A stretch of 64,000 nucleotides of DNA from the NCBI GenBank assembly GCA_018711005.1, contig DVIT01000027.1:89632-153631 (forward strand). The letters are read 5' to 3'. The notes under the pieces were generated by a model. The model did no database searches, had not been told where the DNA came from, and saw only the letters and a program-made list of their open reading frames with translations. Positions 17,856 to 25,482 of the stretch are shown piece after piece (position 1 is the stretch's first letter; the number at the start of each line of letters is the position of its first letter). This DNA is from Candidatus Scybalocola faecigallinarum (GTDB lineage: Bacteria; Bacillota; Clostridia; Lachnospirales; Lachnospiraceae). The translations under genes were made by a program, and so were the position numbers.

Positions 17856-18815
17856 GTGAAATGGAATAAGTATACACTGACAACAACCACAGAGGCTGTA
17901 GACCTGATCAGCTATACTCTGGGAGAAATGGGGATCGAAGGAATTGAGATCGAAGATAAGGTCCCTTTATCTGAGGAAGATAAGCAAAAGATGTTCATTG
18001 ACATTTTGCCGGAGCTTGGGCCGGACGACGGAAAGGCGAAAGTATCTTTTTATATTGATCCTAAAGATGACGGAGAGGATACGATCCAGAAAGTGCTCCA
18101 CGAAATTTACAGCCTGAAGGATTTTGTGGATATTGGCGATGCTGTGATCGAAAAATCCCAGACTGCAGACGAGGATTGGATGAATAACTGGAAAAAATAC
18201 TGGAAACCGTTTAAGGTTGATGATTCTATTATTATTAAGCCTACATGGGAAACTCTGGAAAATGTTCCCCAGGACACTCTGGTGGTGGAACTGGATCCGG
18301 GAACTTCCTTTGGCACAGGGATGCATCATACGACGCGGCTGTGCATTACCCAGATCAAAAAGTATCTTAAACCGGAAGATACTCTTTTGGATGTGGGCTG
18401 CGGCAGCGGTATTTTATCCATTATCGCCATGATGCTGGGGGTGAAAGAGGCTTCAGCCACTGATATTGATCCTCACGCTGTTGAGGCAGCTATTGAAAAT
18501 GCCAGGGTAAACCATTTGGATATGAACCGTTATCAGATCCTGTGCGGCGATGTGATCTCTGATGAAAACTTCCGCAAAGCCATGGGCGTCCATAAATATG
18601 ACTTTGTGGTAGCCAACATCTTGGCGGATATTATTATTCCATTGTCCGGCGTTGTCAAAGAGCTGATGAAGCCGGGCGCCTTGTTCGTGTCATCCGGTAT
18701 CATTGATATGAAGGAAGAAGCGGTTTCTCAGGCTTTATTGGAAAACGGCTTTGAAATTGTTGAGGTAACACACAGCGGAGAATGGGTGTCCTTTACGGCC
18801 AGAAATCCGCATTGA
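17856..18815 (+). CDS. prmA: Ribosomal protein L11 methyltransferase
   Basis: 319 residues, starting at GTG with AAGGAGAG upstream. PrmA trimethylates ribosomal protein L11 using SAM. N-terminal substrate-recognition domain, then the Rossmann-like methyltransferase domain with ELDPGTSFGTGMHHTTRLC, DVGCGSGILSI (motif I, near residue 177) and VANILADIII (motif IV), all typical of PrmA. It follows dnaJ, as in many Firmicutes, but beyond a strong terminator, so it probably has its own promoter in the short gap. rsmE follows 52 bases later. Confidence 0.96.
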   Translation: MKWNKYTLTTTTEAVDLISYTLGEMGIEGIEIEDKVPLSEEDKQKMFIDILPELGPDDGKAKVSFYIDPKDDGEDTIQKVLHEIYSLKDFVDIGDAVIEKSQTADEDWMNNWKKYWKPFKVDDSIIIKPTWETLENVPQDTLVVELDPGTSFGTGMHHTTRLCITQIKKYLKPEDTLLDVGCGSGILSIIAMMLGVKEASATDIDPHAVEAAIENARVNHLDMNRYQILCGDVISDENFRKAMGVHKYDFVVANILADIIIPLSGVVKELMKPGALFVSSGIIDMKEEAVSQALLENGFEIVEVTHSGEWVSFTARNPH

Positions 18816-18867
18816 CATCCATGAATACAGTATGGTATGATACGTGTTTGAAAGGATGATAGAAAAT

Positions 18868-19608
18868 ATGCCAAGATTTTTTGTGGATGGCGGCCAGGTG
18901 GATGGACAGCGCATTACTATTACCGGAAGCGATGTGAACCATATGAAAAATGTACTCCGCATGCGCTGCGGAGATACAGTATCTGTCAGTGACGGCTGCG
19001 GGAAAGATTATTTTTGCCGGATTGATGTTATGGATAAGGAGGAAATCCTCCTTCATATTGAAAATTCATGGGATTCCTATGTGGAGCTTCCAGTAAAGCT
19101 GTATTTGTTCCAGGGGCTTCCCAAAGGGGACAAGATGGAGCTGATCATCCAGAAGGCGGTAGAGCTGGGCGTATACGAGATTATTCCCGTGATCACATCC
19201 CGGACCATCGTAAAGCTGGACCCTAAAAAGGAAGATAAAAAGCTGGCCCGGTGGCAGATGGTGTGCGAAAGCGCGGCCAAACAGTCAGGGCGTGGGATCA
19301 TCCCAAAGGTATGTTCTCCGGTTACGTTTAAAAAGGCCCTGAAAATGGCAGGAGAGCTGGATGCTGCGGTGATGCCCTATGAGCGGGCCCATGGTATGGA
19401 AGCTGCAAGAAATCTGGTGCAGGACATGCACGGAAAGAAAAGTATTGGCATATTGATCGGCCCGGAGGGCGGTTTTGATGCGTCAGAGGCAGAGCTGGCA
19501 AAGGAGAGCGGCATACAGACCATGACTCTGGGAAAGCGTATCTTAAGGACAGAGACAGCCGGACTGGCTGTATTGTCCATATTCATGTTTGAACTGGAGG
19601 AAGACTAG
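18868..19608 (+). CDS. rsmE: 16S rRNA m3U1498 methyltransferase
   Basis: 246 residues beginning MPRFFVDGGQVDG, the usual family start; the ATG at 18868 has AAAGGATG upstream, so the longer in-frame GTG at 18844 is disfavoured. N-terminal PUA-like domain, then a SPOUT (knotted) methyltransferase domain with LPKGDKMELIIQKAVELGV, IGPEGGFDASE and LGKRILRTETA, the conserved SAM-knot motifs. It methylates N3 of U1498 in 16S rRNA. The stop codon abuts the ATG of the following desulfurase gene. Confidence 0.95.
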   Translation: MPRFFVDGGQVDGQRITITGSDVNHMKNVLRMRCGDTVSVSDGCGKDYFCRIDVMDKEEILLHIENSWDSYVELPVKLYLFQGLPKGDKMELIIQKAVELGVYEIIPVITSRTIVKLDPKKEDKKLARWQMVCESAAKQSGRGIIPKVCSPVTFKKALKMAGELDAAVMPYERAHGMEAARNLVQDMHGKKSIGILIGPEGGFDASEAELAKESGIQTMTLGKRILRTETAGLAVLSIFMFELEED

Positions 19609-20790
19609 ATGGAAATTTATTTCGACAATGCGGCCACCACACGGGTGTATGACGGTGTTTGCCAGGTGATGGTGGAAGCCATGCAGAGTAATTTTGGAAA
19701 TCCGTCATCCCTCCATATGAAGGGCGTGGATGCGGAACGCTATATAAAAAATACACGGGAGATCATTGCCAGAACGCTGAAGGTAGATGAAAAGGAGATC
19801 CTTTTTACATCCGGCGGCACAGAGTCCAATAACATGGCGCTGATCGGCGGTGCCATGGCCAATCAGAGAGCCGGAAAGCATTTGATCACAACACGGATCG
19901 AACATGCTTCGGTTTATAACCCGATGATCTGGCTGGAAAGCCAGGGCTTTGAGGTCACATATCTGCCGGTGGATCGCCAGGGCTGCGTAGACCCGGAAGC
20001 AGTGTCCGCAGCCATACGTCCGGATACGATTCTTGTGTCAGTGATGTGCGTAAATAATGAGATCGGTACCATACAGCCTCTGGATGAGATCGGAAAGCGG
20101 ATCAAAGAAGCAAATCCCAATATTTTGTTTCATGTGGATGCGATCCAGGGCTATGGAAAGGTAAAAAATCTGTGGCCAAGGAAGCTGAACATTGACCTGC
20201 TCAGTGTCAGCGGCCATAAGCTCCACGGGCCTAAGGGCGTGGGCTTTTTGTACGTCAGGGACCGGGCTAAGGTGCGCCCGCTGATCCTTGGGGGCGGCCA
20301 GCAAAAGGATATGCGTTCCGGTACGGAAAATGTTCCAGGCATCGCCGGCCTTGGTGAAGCGGTCCGGGAGGTTTTTGACCGGCTTCCTGAGAAGATCGAC
20401 CGGCTTTATGAGCTGCGCAGCGATTTTATCCGTCAGGTGACAGGGATCGGCGGCGTTCAGATCAACGGCTGGCAGGAGCGCCAGGAAGGCTTCAGAGGCC
20501 CCGCGCCTCATATAGTCAGCGTAAGCTTTGCGGATGTACGGGCAGAGGTGCTGCTGCATGCCCTGGAAGAAAAGGGGATCTATGTATCTTCCGGTTCCGC
20601 ATGCTCATCTAACCATCCGGCCATCAGCGGCACGTTAAAAGCTATTGGCGTGGACAAAAAGTACCTGGATGCTACGGTCCGCTTTAGTTTTTGTTATGAC
20701 ACAACAAAAGAGGAGATCCATGAGAGTATTAATGCGCTGGAGCAGATCGTTCCCATGCTCCGCCGTTACACCCCGGGAGGAAGAAGATAA
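19609..20790 (+). CDS. Cysteine desulfurase (NifS/IscS family)
   Basis: 393 residues. A PLP enzyme that takes sulfur from cysteine as an enzyme-bound persulfide. Visible: YFDNAATTRV, GGTESNNMAL, the PLP lysine in SGHKLHGPKG near residue 204, GGGQQKDMRSGTENV and the catalytic-cysteine loop SSGSACSSNHP near residue 330. It starts immediately after the rsmE stop and is followed with no gap by thiI. This arrangement mirrors the Bacillus nifZ-thiI pair, in which the desulfurase is the dedicated sulfur donor for 4-thiouridine in tRNA. That role is inferred from position; general Fe-S cluster supply is the alternative. Confidence 0.95.
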   Translation: MEIYFDNAATTRVYDGVCQVMVEAMQSNFGNPSSLHMKGVDAERYIKNTREIIARTLKVDEKEILFTSGGTESNNMALIGGAMANQRAGKHLITTRIEHASVYNPMIWLESQGFEVTYLPVDRQGCVDPEAVSAAIRPDTILVSVMCVNNEIGTIQPLDEIGKRIKEANPNILFHVDAIQGYGKVKNLWPRKLNIDLLSVSGHKLHGPKGVGFLYVRDRAKVRPLILGGGQQKDMRSGTENVPGIAGLGEAVREVFDRLPEKIDRLYELRSDFIRQVTGIGGVQINGWQERQEGFRGPAPHIVSVSFADVRAEVLLHALEEKGIYVSSGSACSSNHPAISGTLKAIGVDKKYLDATVRFSFCYDTTKEEIHESINALEQIVPMLRRYTPGGRR

Positions 20791-21975
20791 ATGATGTTTA
20801 AAGCTTTTTTGATCAAATACGGTGAGATCGGCCTGAAAGGCAAGAACCGCTATTTATTTGAGGACGCCCTTATGCGCCAGATCCGGTTTGCCCTGGATGG
20901 CGCCGGCGAATTTTCGGTAAATAAAGAGCAGGGACGTATATTTGTAGATGCGTTATCCGATTATGATTATGACGAGGTTTTAGAGCGCCTTGGCAGAGTT
21001 TTCGGTATTGTGGCCATTTGTCCTGTTGTGGAATGTGAGGACAATTCCTGGGACAGCCTGACAAAAGTGACCGGAGATTACGTGGCTTCGGTTTACGGGG
21101 ACAAGCCGTTTACGTTTAAAGTGGAATCCCGCAGAGCGGATAAACGTTATCCGAAAAAATCCATGGAGATCAGCGCGGATATGGGCGAGTATCTCCTTGA
21201 CCGGTTCCCGCAGGCAACGGTAGATGTTCACCATCCCCAGGTGCTTTTAAATATTGAGATCCGGGAAAAAACATATATTTATTCCCTGTCTGTGCCGGGC
21301 CCGGGCGGTATGCCTGTAGGCACCAACGGAAAGGCTATGCTTTTGCTTTCCGGCGGTATTGACAGCCCTGTGGCCGGATATATGATCGCCAAGCGCGGTG
21401 TGCGCATTGACGCAGTTTATTTTCATGCGCCGCCATATACCAGTGAGCGTGCAAAGCAAAAGGTCATTGACCTGGCCAGGATCGTGGCCCGTTATGCCGG
21501 TCCCATCAAGCTGAATATTATTAACTTTACAGATATCCAGCTGGCCATTTATGAGAAATGTCCTCATGATGAGCTGACTATTATTATGCGCCGCTACATG
21601 ATGAAGATTGCGGAGCATATTGCAAAAGAGGACGGCTGTCTTGGACTTATCACCGGGGAAAGCATCGGACAGGTGGCCAGTCAGACCATGCAGAGCCTGG
21701 CTGCGACGAATGAGGTATGCACCATGCCCGTATACCGGCCGGTGATCGGATTTGATAAAAATGATATTGTAGACATTTCCCAGAAGATCGGTGCGTTTGA
21801 AACATCCATCCTGCCTTTTGAGGACTGCTGTACGATCTTTGTGGCCAAGCATCCGGTGACCAAGCCCAATATCCGGGCGATCCAGCGTTCCGAGCATCAT
21901 TTGGATGATGTGATCGACGGACTGATGGAGACGGCGTTAAATACCCGTGAAGTGCTGCTCTGCGAGCCTATGTAA
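20791..21975 (+). CDS. thiI: tRNA 4-thiouridine synthase ThiI
   Basis: 394 residues. N-terminal ferredoxin-like and THUMP domains (LIKYGEIGLKGKNR at the start), then a PP-loop ATPase with LLLSGGIDSPVAGYM near residues 185-199, GESIGQVASQTMQSL and PFEDCCTIFVAKHP. It lacks the C-terminal rhodanese domain of enterobacterial ThiI, the usual state in Firmicutes, where the adjacent desulfurase passes sulfur directly. It makes s4U8 in tRNA. Either of two adjacent ATG codons (20791, 20794) could start it; GGGAGG lies upstream. A strong terminator follows. Confidence 0.97.
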   Translation: MMFKAFLIKYGEIGLKGKNRYLFEDALMRQIRFALDGAGEFSVNKEQGRIFVDALSDYDYDEVLERLGRVFGIVAICPVVECEDNSWDSLTKVTGDYVASVYGDKPFTFKVESRRADKRYPKKSMEISADMGEYLLDRFPQATVDVHHPQVLLNIEIREKTYIYSLSVPGPGGMPVGTNGKAMLLLSGGIDSPVAGYMIAKRGVRIDAVYFHAPPYTSERAKQKVIDLARIVARYAGPIKLNIINFTDIQLAIYEKCPHDELTIIMRRYMMKIAEHIAKEDGCLGLITGESIGQVASQTMQSLAATNEVCTMPVYRPVIGFDKNDIVDISQKIGAFETSILPFEDCCTIFVAKHPVTKPNIRAIQRSEHHLDDVIDGLMETALNTREVLLCEPM

Positions 21976-22017
21976 TCAAACAAATGCCGGGTTTCCGGTA
22001 TATACGATGACATAAAA

Positions 22018-22046
22018 AAACTCTCCCCGGTGATCGGGGAGAGTTT
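22018..22046. terminator. Bidirectional terminator between thiI and the HPr-like gene
   Basis: 12-bp stem AAACTCTCCCCG/CGGGGAGAGTTT (22018-22029, 22035-22046) with a 5-base loop and A/T-rich flanks on both sides. It serves the convergent ends of thiI and the minus-strand gene. Confidence 0.92.
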
Positions 22047-22051
22047 AAAAA

Positions 22052-22285
22052 TCATTCAATAATAAATGGTTTAAGAACTTCTGTGATTTCATCATAATTA
22101 TCATCACTGTGGATTGCCAGCTCAATAGGTCTGGAAAGATCAAGACTGAAGATGCCCATAATAGACTTTGCATCGATCACATATCTTCCGGAGATCAGGT
22201 CAAAATCAGAATCATATTTTGTGATGATATTCACAAAAGACTTTACTTTGTCAATAGAATCAAGACGTATTTGAACGGTTTTCAT
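22052..22285 (-). CDS. HPr-like protein lacking the phosphorylatable histidine
   Basis: 77 residues. The region ITKYDSDFDL...IDAKSIMGIFSLDLSRP matches the middle of HPr/Crh, including the serine and flanking residues that form the HPr kinase site (KSIMG). The GxHARP segment carrying the PTS phosphohistidine is absent: the aligned stretch reads DSIDKVKSF. It therefore cannot act as a normal PTS phosphocarrier. It may resemble Crh, which also lost the histidine and works only through Ser46 phosphorylation in carbon catabolite control. The start has AGGAGG upstream. Its own promoter is at 22327-22355. Family membership is fairly certain; function is inference. Confidence 0.85.
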   Translation of the reverse strand: MKTVQIRLDSIDKVKSFVNIITKYDSDFDLISGRYVIDAKSIMGIFSLDLSRPIELAIHSDDNYDEITEVLKPFIIE

Positions 22286-22326
22286 TTGAATTCCCTCCTA
22301 AATTAAATTCATATTTTTATAAATAT

Positions 22327-22355
22327 ATAGTACAATTCAGGAGACAAAAAGTCAA
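22327..22355 (-). promoter_or_regulatory. Promoter of the HPr-like gene
   Basis: On the minus strand TTGACT (22350-22355), 17 bases, TACTAT (22327-22332). It is well placed about 40 bases before the start codon. Confidence 0.65.
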
Positions 22356-22387
22356 TACGCTAATCGCCGAAAAAACGGAGGACAATT

Positions 22388-23764
22388 ATGAAAAGTGTAG
22401 CCTTTTGTACATTAGGCTGTAAAGTTAATCAGTATGAAACCGATGCTATGGAGGAGATGTTTCTGGCTGCCGGTTATCAGGTGCGCACGTTTAAGGAGAA
22501 GGCGGACGTTTATGTTATTAATACATGTACTGTGACAAATATTGCCGACCGCAAGTCACGCCAGATGCTCCACCGTGCAAAAAAAATGAACCCGGACAGC
22601 GTAGTTGCTGCCGTAGGCTGTTATGTCCAGGCTGCAGCAGAACGTTTAAAAGAAGATCCGGACATTGACCTGATCGTTGGAAATAATAAAAAGTCCCAGA
22701 TCGTGACCCTTGTGAAGGAGCTTTTAGACGCAAGATCCCATAAAGATGCCGGCCTGTCCGGGGATCTTCATGAAGAAATCCATGAAGCCCTGGTGGATAT
22801 TAACCATACAAAGGAATATGAGGAACTTCATGTCAGCCGCGTCTGCGAACATACACGGGCATATATTAAGATCCAGGACGGGTGCAACCAGTTTTGCTCC
22901 TATTGCATCATTCCTTATGCCAGAGGCCGTGTGCGCAGCCGCGATCCGGAGGATATTCTTTCGGAAGTCCAAACTCTTGTGGAGAGAGGCTACAAGGAGA
23001 TTGTGCTGACCGGAATCCATATTTCCTCTTATGGCCTGGATTTTGACAATACAGAATACAATCTGTCCGGAAACCGGGAGCATTTGATCAGCCTTATTGA
23101 ATCGCTGAGCAAGCTCGGCGGACTGGAACGGATCCGCCTGGGATCGCTGGAGCCGCGGATCATTACAGAAGATTTTGTGCAGCGCCTTTGCCGGATCCCG
23201 CAGATCTGCCCCCATTTTCATTTGTCTTTGCAAAGCGGGTGCGATACCGTCCTGGCCCGGATGAACCGGAAGTATACTGGGGACCAGTATGATGCATCCT
23301 GCAAGCTCTTGCGCCGGTATTTTGACACACCGGCCATCACTACCGACGTTATTGTCGGCTTCCCCGGTGAAACCCCGGAAGAATTTGAAGAAGGCGCCGC
23401 ATTTTTAGAACACATTGGCTTTGCGGAAATGCATGTGTTTAAATATTCCCGCAGGGAAGGCACCCGGGCGGCAGCCATGAAGGACCAGGTGGATGAAGGG
23501 GTGAAGAACCAGCGCAGTGCCCGCCTGCTGGAACTGGACCGGAAGATGAAGGATGCTTTTATCCGCCAGTGGCAGGGCCGGGAAGTGAAGGTGCTTTTGG
23601 AAGAAAAGGTTGTGATCGACGGAAAAGAGTATATGAGCGGCCATACAAAAGAATACATCCGGGCCGTTGTTTCCGGCAGCGGACTTAGGGAAAATACCAT
23701 TATTTCAGCAAAGCTTTCCTTAAGATTAAATGAAGACTTTGTTTTTTGTGAAAGAATTGATTGA
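22388..23764 (+). CDS. mtaB: tRNA t6A37 methylthiotransferase MtaB
   Basis: 458 residues. An iron-sulfur radical SAM enzyme that converts t6A37 to ms2t6A37 in tRNA reading ANN codons. N-terminal UPF0004 domain with CTLGCKVNQYETDAME and further cysteines (NTCTVTN, AVGCY) for the second [4Fe-4S] cluster. The radical SAM motif is CNQFCSYC near residue 165, followed by GRVRSR and a C-terminal TRAM domain (about 395-455). The CKVNQYE wording separates MtaB from MiaB and RimO. ATG at 22388 with GGAGG upstream. It follows the translation/modification genes of this region and faces away from the HPr-like gene. Confidence 0.96.
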   Translation: MKSVAFCTLGCKVNQYETDAMEEMFLAAGYQVRTFKEKADVYVINTCTVTNIADRKSRQMLHRAKKMNPDSVVAAVGCYVQAAAERLKEDPDIDLIVGNNKKSQIVTLVKELLDARSHKDAGLSGDLHEEIHEALVDINHTKEYEELHVSRVCEHTRAYIKIQDGCNQFCSYCIIPYARGRVRSRDPEDILSEVQTLVERGYKEIVLTGIHISSYGLDFDNTEYNLSGNREHLISLIESLSKLGGLERIRLGSLEPRIITEDFVQRLCRIPQICPHFHLSLQSGCDTVLARMNRKYTGDQYDASCKLLRRYFDTPAITTDVIVGFPGETPEEFEEGAAFLEHIGFAEMHVFKYSRREGTRAAAMKDQVDEGVKNQRSARLLELDRKMKDAFIRQWQGREVKVLLEEKVVIDGKEYMSGHTKEYIRAVVSGSGLRENTIISAKLSLRLNEDFVFCERID

Positions 23765-23886
23765 ATTATTTGAAATTTTATATTAATATAATAATAATCG
23801 TATGGTATTTATCGTGCATGATCTTTACGGATCTAATTCCTTACAGATCCGGCAACTTGTATTACAGAAAGTAGGGTAGTGATAAT

Positions 23887-24147
23887 ATGGCAGATTTAAA
23901 CAACACACAATATTTCAAAGTGAATAATGAAACCGAGATCGCGGTGAAGGATATTCTTGAGGCTGTTTATATCGCTTTGACAGAAAAGGGATATAATCCA
24001 GTGAGCCAGATCGTTGGTTATATTATGTCCGGGGATCCCACCTATGTGACCAGCTATAAAAATGCACGGTATCTGATCATGAAGGTGGAGCGGGACGAGC
24101 TTTTGGAAGAATTGCTGAAAAATTATATTGAAGTGAATCTTAAGTAA
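23887..24147 (+). CDS. ireB: IreB family regulatory phosphoprotein (UPF0297)
   Basis: 86 residues, the standard length. Begins MADLNNTQYFKV and contains LTEKGYNPVSQIVGYIMSGDPTYVTS, the family signature. In Enterococcus, IreB is phosphorylated on N-terminal threonines by the Ser/Thr kinase IreK and limits cephalosporin resistance; Thr7 here is in the matching place. The block ireB-ruvX-DUF1292 is conserved across Firmicutes. The spacing of four bases to ruvX shows translational linkage. The upstream 120 bases are AT-rich, with a GGATCT/AGATCC hairpin at about 23829-23850 but no promoter I could place with confidence. Confidence 0.95.
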   Translation: MADLNNTQYFKVNNETEIAVKDILEAVYIALTEKGYNPVSQIVGYIMSGDPTYVTSYKNARYLIMKVERDELLEELLKNYIEVNLK

Positions 24148-24150
24148 TCC

Positions 24151-24600
24151 ATGGCAGGACGGATCATTGGTTTGGATTACGGTTCCAGGACTGTAGGCGT
24201 TGCCCTTAGCGATCCCTTAAGGATGACAGCCCAGGCCGTGGAGACGATCAAGCGGAAGGATGAGAACAAGCTGCGGCAGACACTGGCGCGAATCGAGGAA
24301 ATTATAAGAAACGAAGGTGTTGAACAGATTGTTCTTGGATATCCTAAAAATATGAACAATACCATAGGAGACCGGGCACAAAAGACCGATGCGTTTGCCG
24401 GGATGCTAAAGCGGCGGACCGGACTTGAGGTTGTGCTCTGGGATGAACGGATGAGTACCATGGCGGCGACCCGGACGCTCATTGAAGGGGAAGTGCGCCG
24501 TGAAAACAGGAAAGCATATGTGGATCAGCTGGCTGCGGTTTTTATTTTGCAGGGCTATCTGGACTATATCCGGCTGCATCCGCAGGATAAGCCGGATTGA
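24151..24600 (+). CDS. ruvX: Putative pre-16S rRNA nuclease / Holliday junction resolvase-like YqgF
   Basis: 149 residues, RNase H-like fold. [16 protein letters not shown] gives the first catalytic aspartate (residue 9); [12 protein letters not shown] and [11 protein letters not shown] provide the other acidic positions. Homologues (YqgF/RuvX) have been linked to 16S rRNA 5'-end maturation and, earlier, to Holliday junction resolution. The rRNA role is better supported in E. coli. It starts four bases after the ireB stop, with only a weak ribosome site, so expression is probably coupled. Confidence 0.94.
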   Translation: MAGRIIGLDYGSRTVGVALSDPLRMTAQAVETIKRKDENKLRQTLARIEEIIRNEGVEQIVLGYPKNMNNTIGDRAQKTDAFAGMLKRRTGLEVVLWDERMSTMAATRTLIEGEVRRENRKAYVDQLAAVFILQGYLDYIRLHPQDKPD

Positions 24601-24615
24601 CTTTGGAGGACCGAC

Positions 24616-24891
24616 ATGTCAAATCAGGGAAAAATAGAATTTACATTAACGGATACAGGTGAAAAAGAAGAATTTTATGTTATTGAACAGACACGTATCA
24701 ATAACATTAATTATATATTAGTGGCCGATTCCATGGAGGATGAGGCACAGGCGCTTATTTTGAAGGAGACCTGTACAAATACAGATATGGCAGACGCCGT
24801 TTATTCGGTGGTTGAGGATGACGATGAACTGGATGCCATATCCAAAGTATTTGCTCAGATGGTCGATGATCTTGATATTGAGCTTGAATGA
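24616..24891 (+). CDS. DUF1292 (UPF0473) protein, YrzB-like
   Basis: 91 residues, strongly acidic. It has the family pattern of short beta-strand segments (IEFTLTDTGEKEEFYVIEQT, NYILVADS) and an acidic C-terminal helix. The function is unknown across the family, but the order ireB-ruvX-DUF1292 is widely conserved, suggesting a housekeeping regulatory role. ATG at 24616 has TTGGAGG upstream. Identity rests on the wording of the protein plus context. Confidence 0.9.
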   Translation: MSNQGKIEFTLTDTGEKEEFYVIEQTRINNINYILVADSMEDEAQALILKETCTNTDMADAVYSVVEDDDELDAISKVFAQMVDDLDIELE

Positions 24892-24963
24892 TAATTTATT
24901 AAAAACATTGATGTGATGAGTCACGATACTCGGACAACAAGATGCCAGGAAGAAGGGATGCGT

Positions 24964-25425
24964 ATGGATAAAGAGCTGGAACGGTATAAGCAGTTTCTGA
25001 AAGATAAAGGGATGAAGACCACCGGCCAGCGCCTTGCCATTTTCGAGGTATTAGCAAGTGAACCGAACCGGCATTTTACGGCGGAAGAAATTTATGAAAA
25101 AGTGAAACAGCGGTGGCCGGAGATCGGCCTTGCCACTGTTTACCGGAATATTCAGAAACTGTCAGAGTTTGGCGCGATCGATAAGCTGAATCTGGGTGAC
25201 GGATTTGTACGGTATGAAATCGGCGACCCTGACAGAGACAAAGCCAGACACCATCATCATCACCTGATCTGCCTGGAGTGCGGCGGCGTCTTTACCTTTG
25301 AGGACGATCTGCTGGAACAGCTGGAAGGGCGGATCCGTGAGACGATGGGTTTTATTGTGAGCGACCATGAAGTGAAATTTTATGGGCGCTGCAGCGCATG
25401 CAGCCAGTCGCTTGCAGGCAAATGA
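24964..25425 (+). CDS. Fur family transcriptional regulator
   Basis: About 153 residues. N-terminal winged helix (TTGQRLAIFEVL, HFTAEEIYEKV, IGLATVYRNIQKLSEFG), then a metal-binding dimerisation domain with HHHHHLICLECG and a second cysteine pair CSAC, giving the structural CxxC-CxxC zinc site. The regulatory metal cannot be read with certainty, so Fur, Zur and PerR remain possible. A nearby start (24958) and a longer frame from 24913 exist; 24964 is chosen for its spacing from AGGAAGAAGG. It lies between the ireB block and rnj, and its own operator was not found. Confidence 0.92.
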   Translation: MDKELERYKQFLKDKGMKTTGQRLAIFEVLASEPNRHFTAEEIYEKVKQRWPEIGLATVYRNIQKLSEFGAIDKLNLGDGFVRYEIGDPDRDKARHHHHHLICLECGGVFTFEDDLLEQLEGRIRETMGFIVSDHEVKFYGRCSACSQSLAGK

Positions 25426-25482
25426 CGTTGTCAAAGTATCGTTGTCGGCATCGCACAACAACTATTATGCGGAGGTGCGATT

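Noticed and set aside
22724..23700. Long minus-strand frames inside mtaB
   Set aside because: They are shadows of mtaB, which has full domain support.
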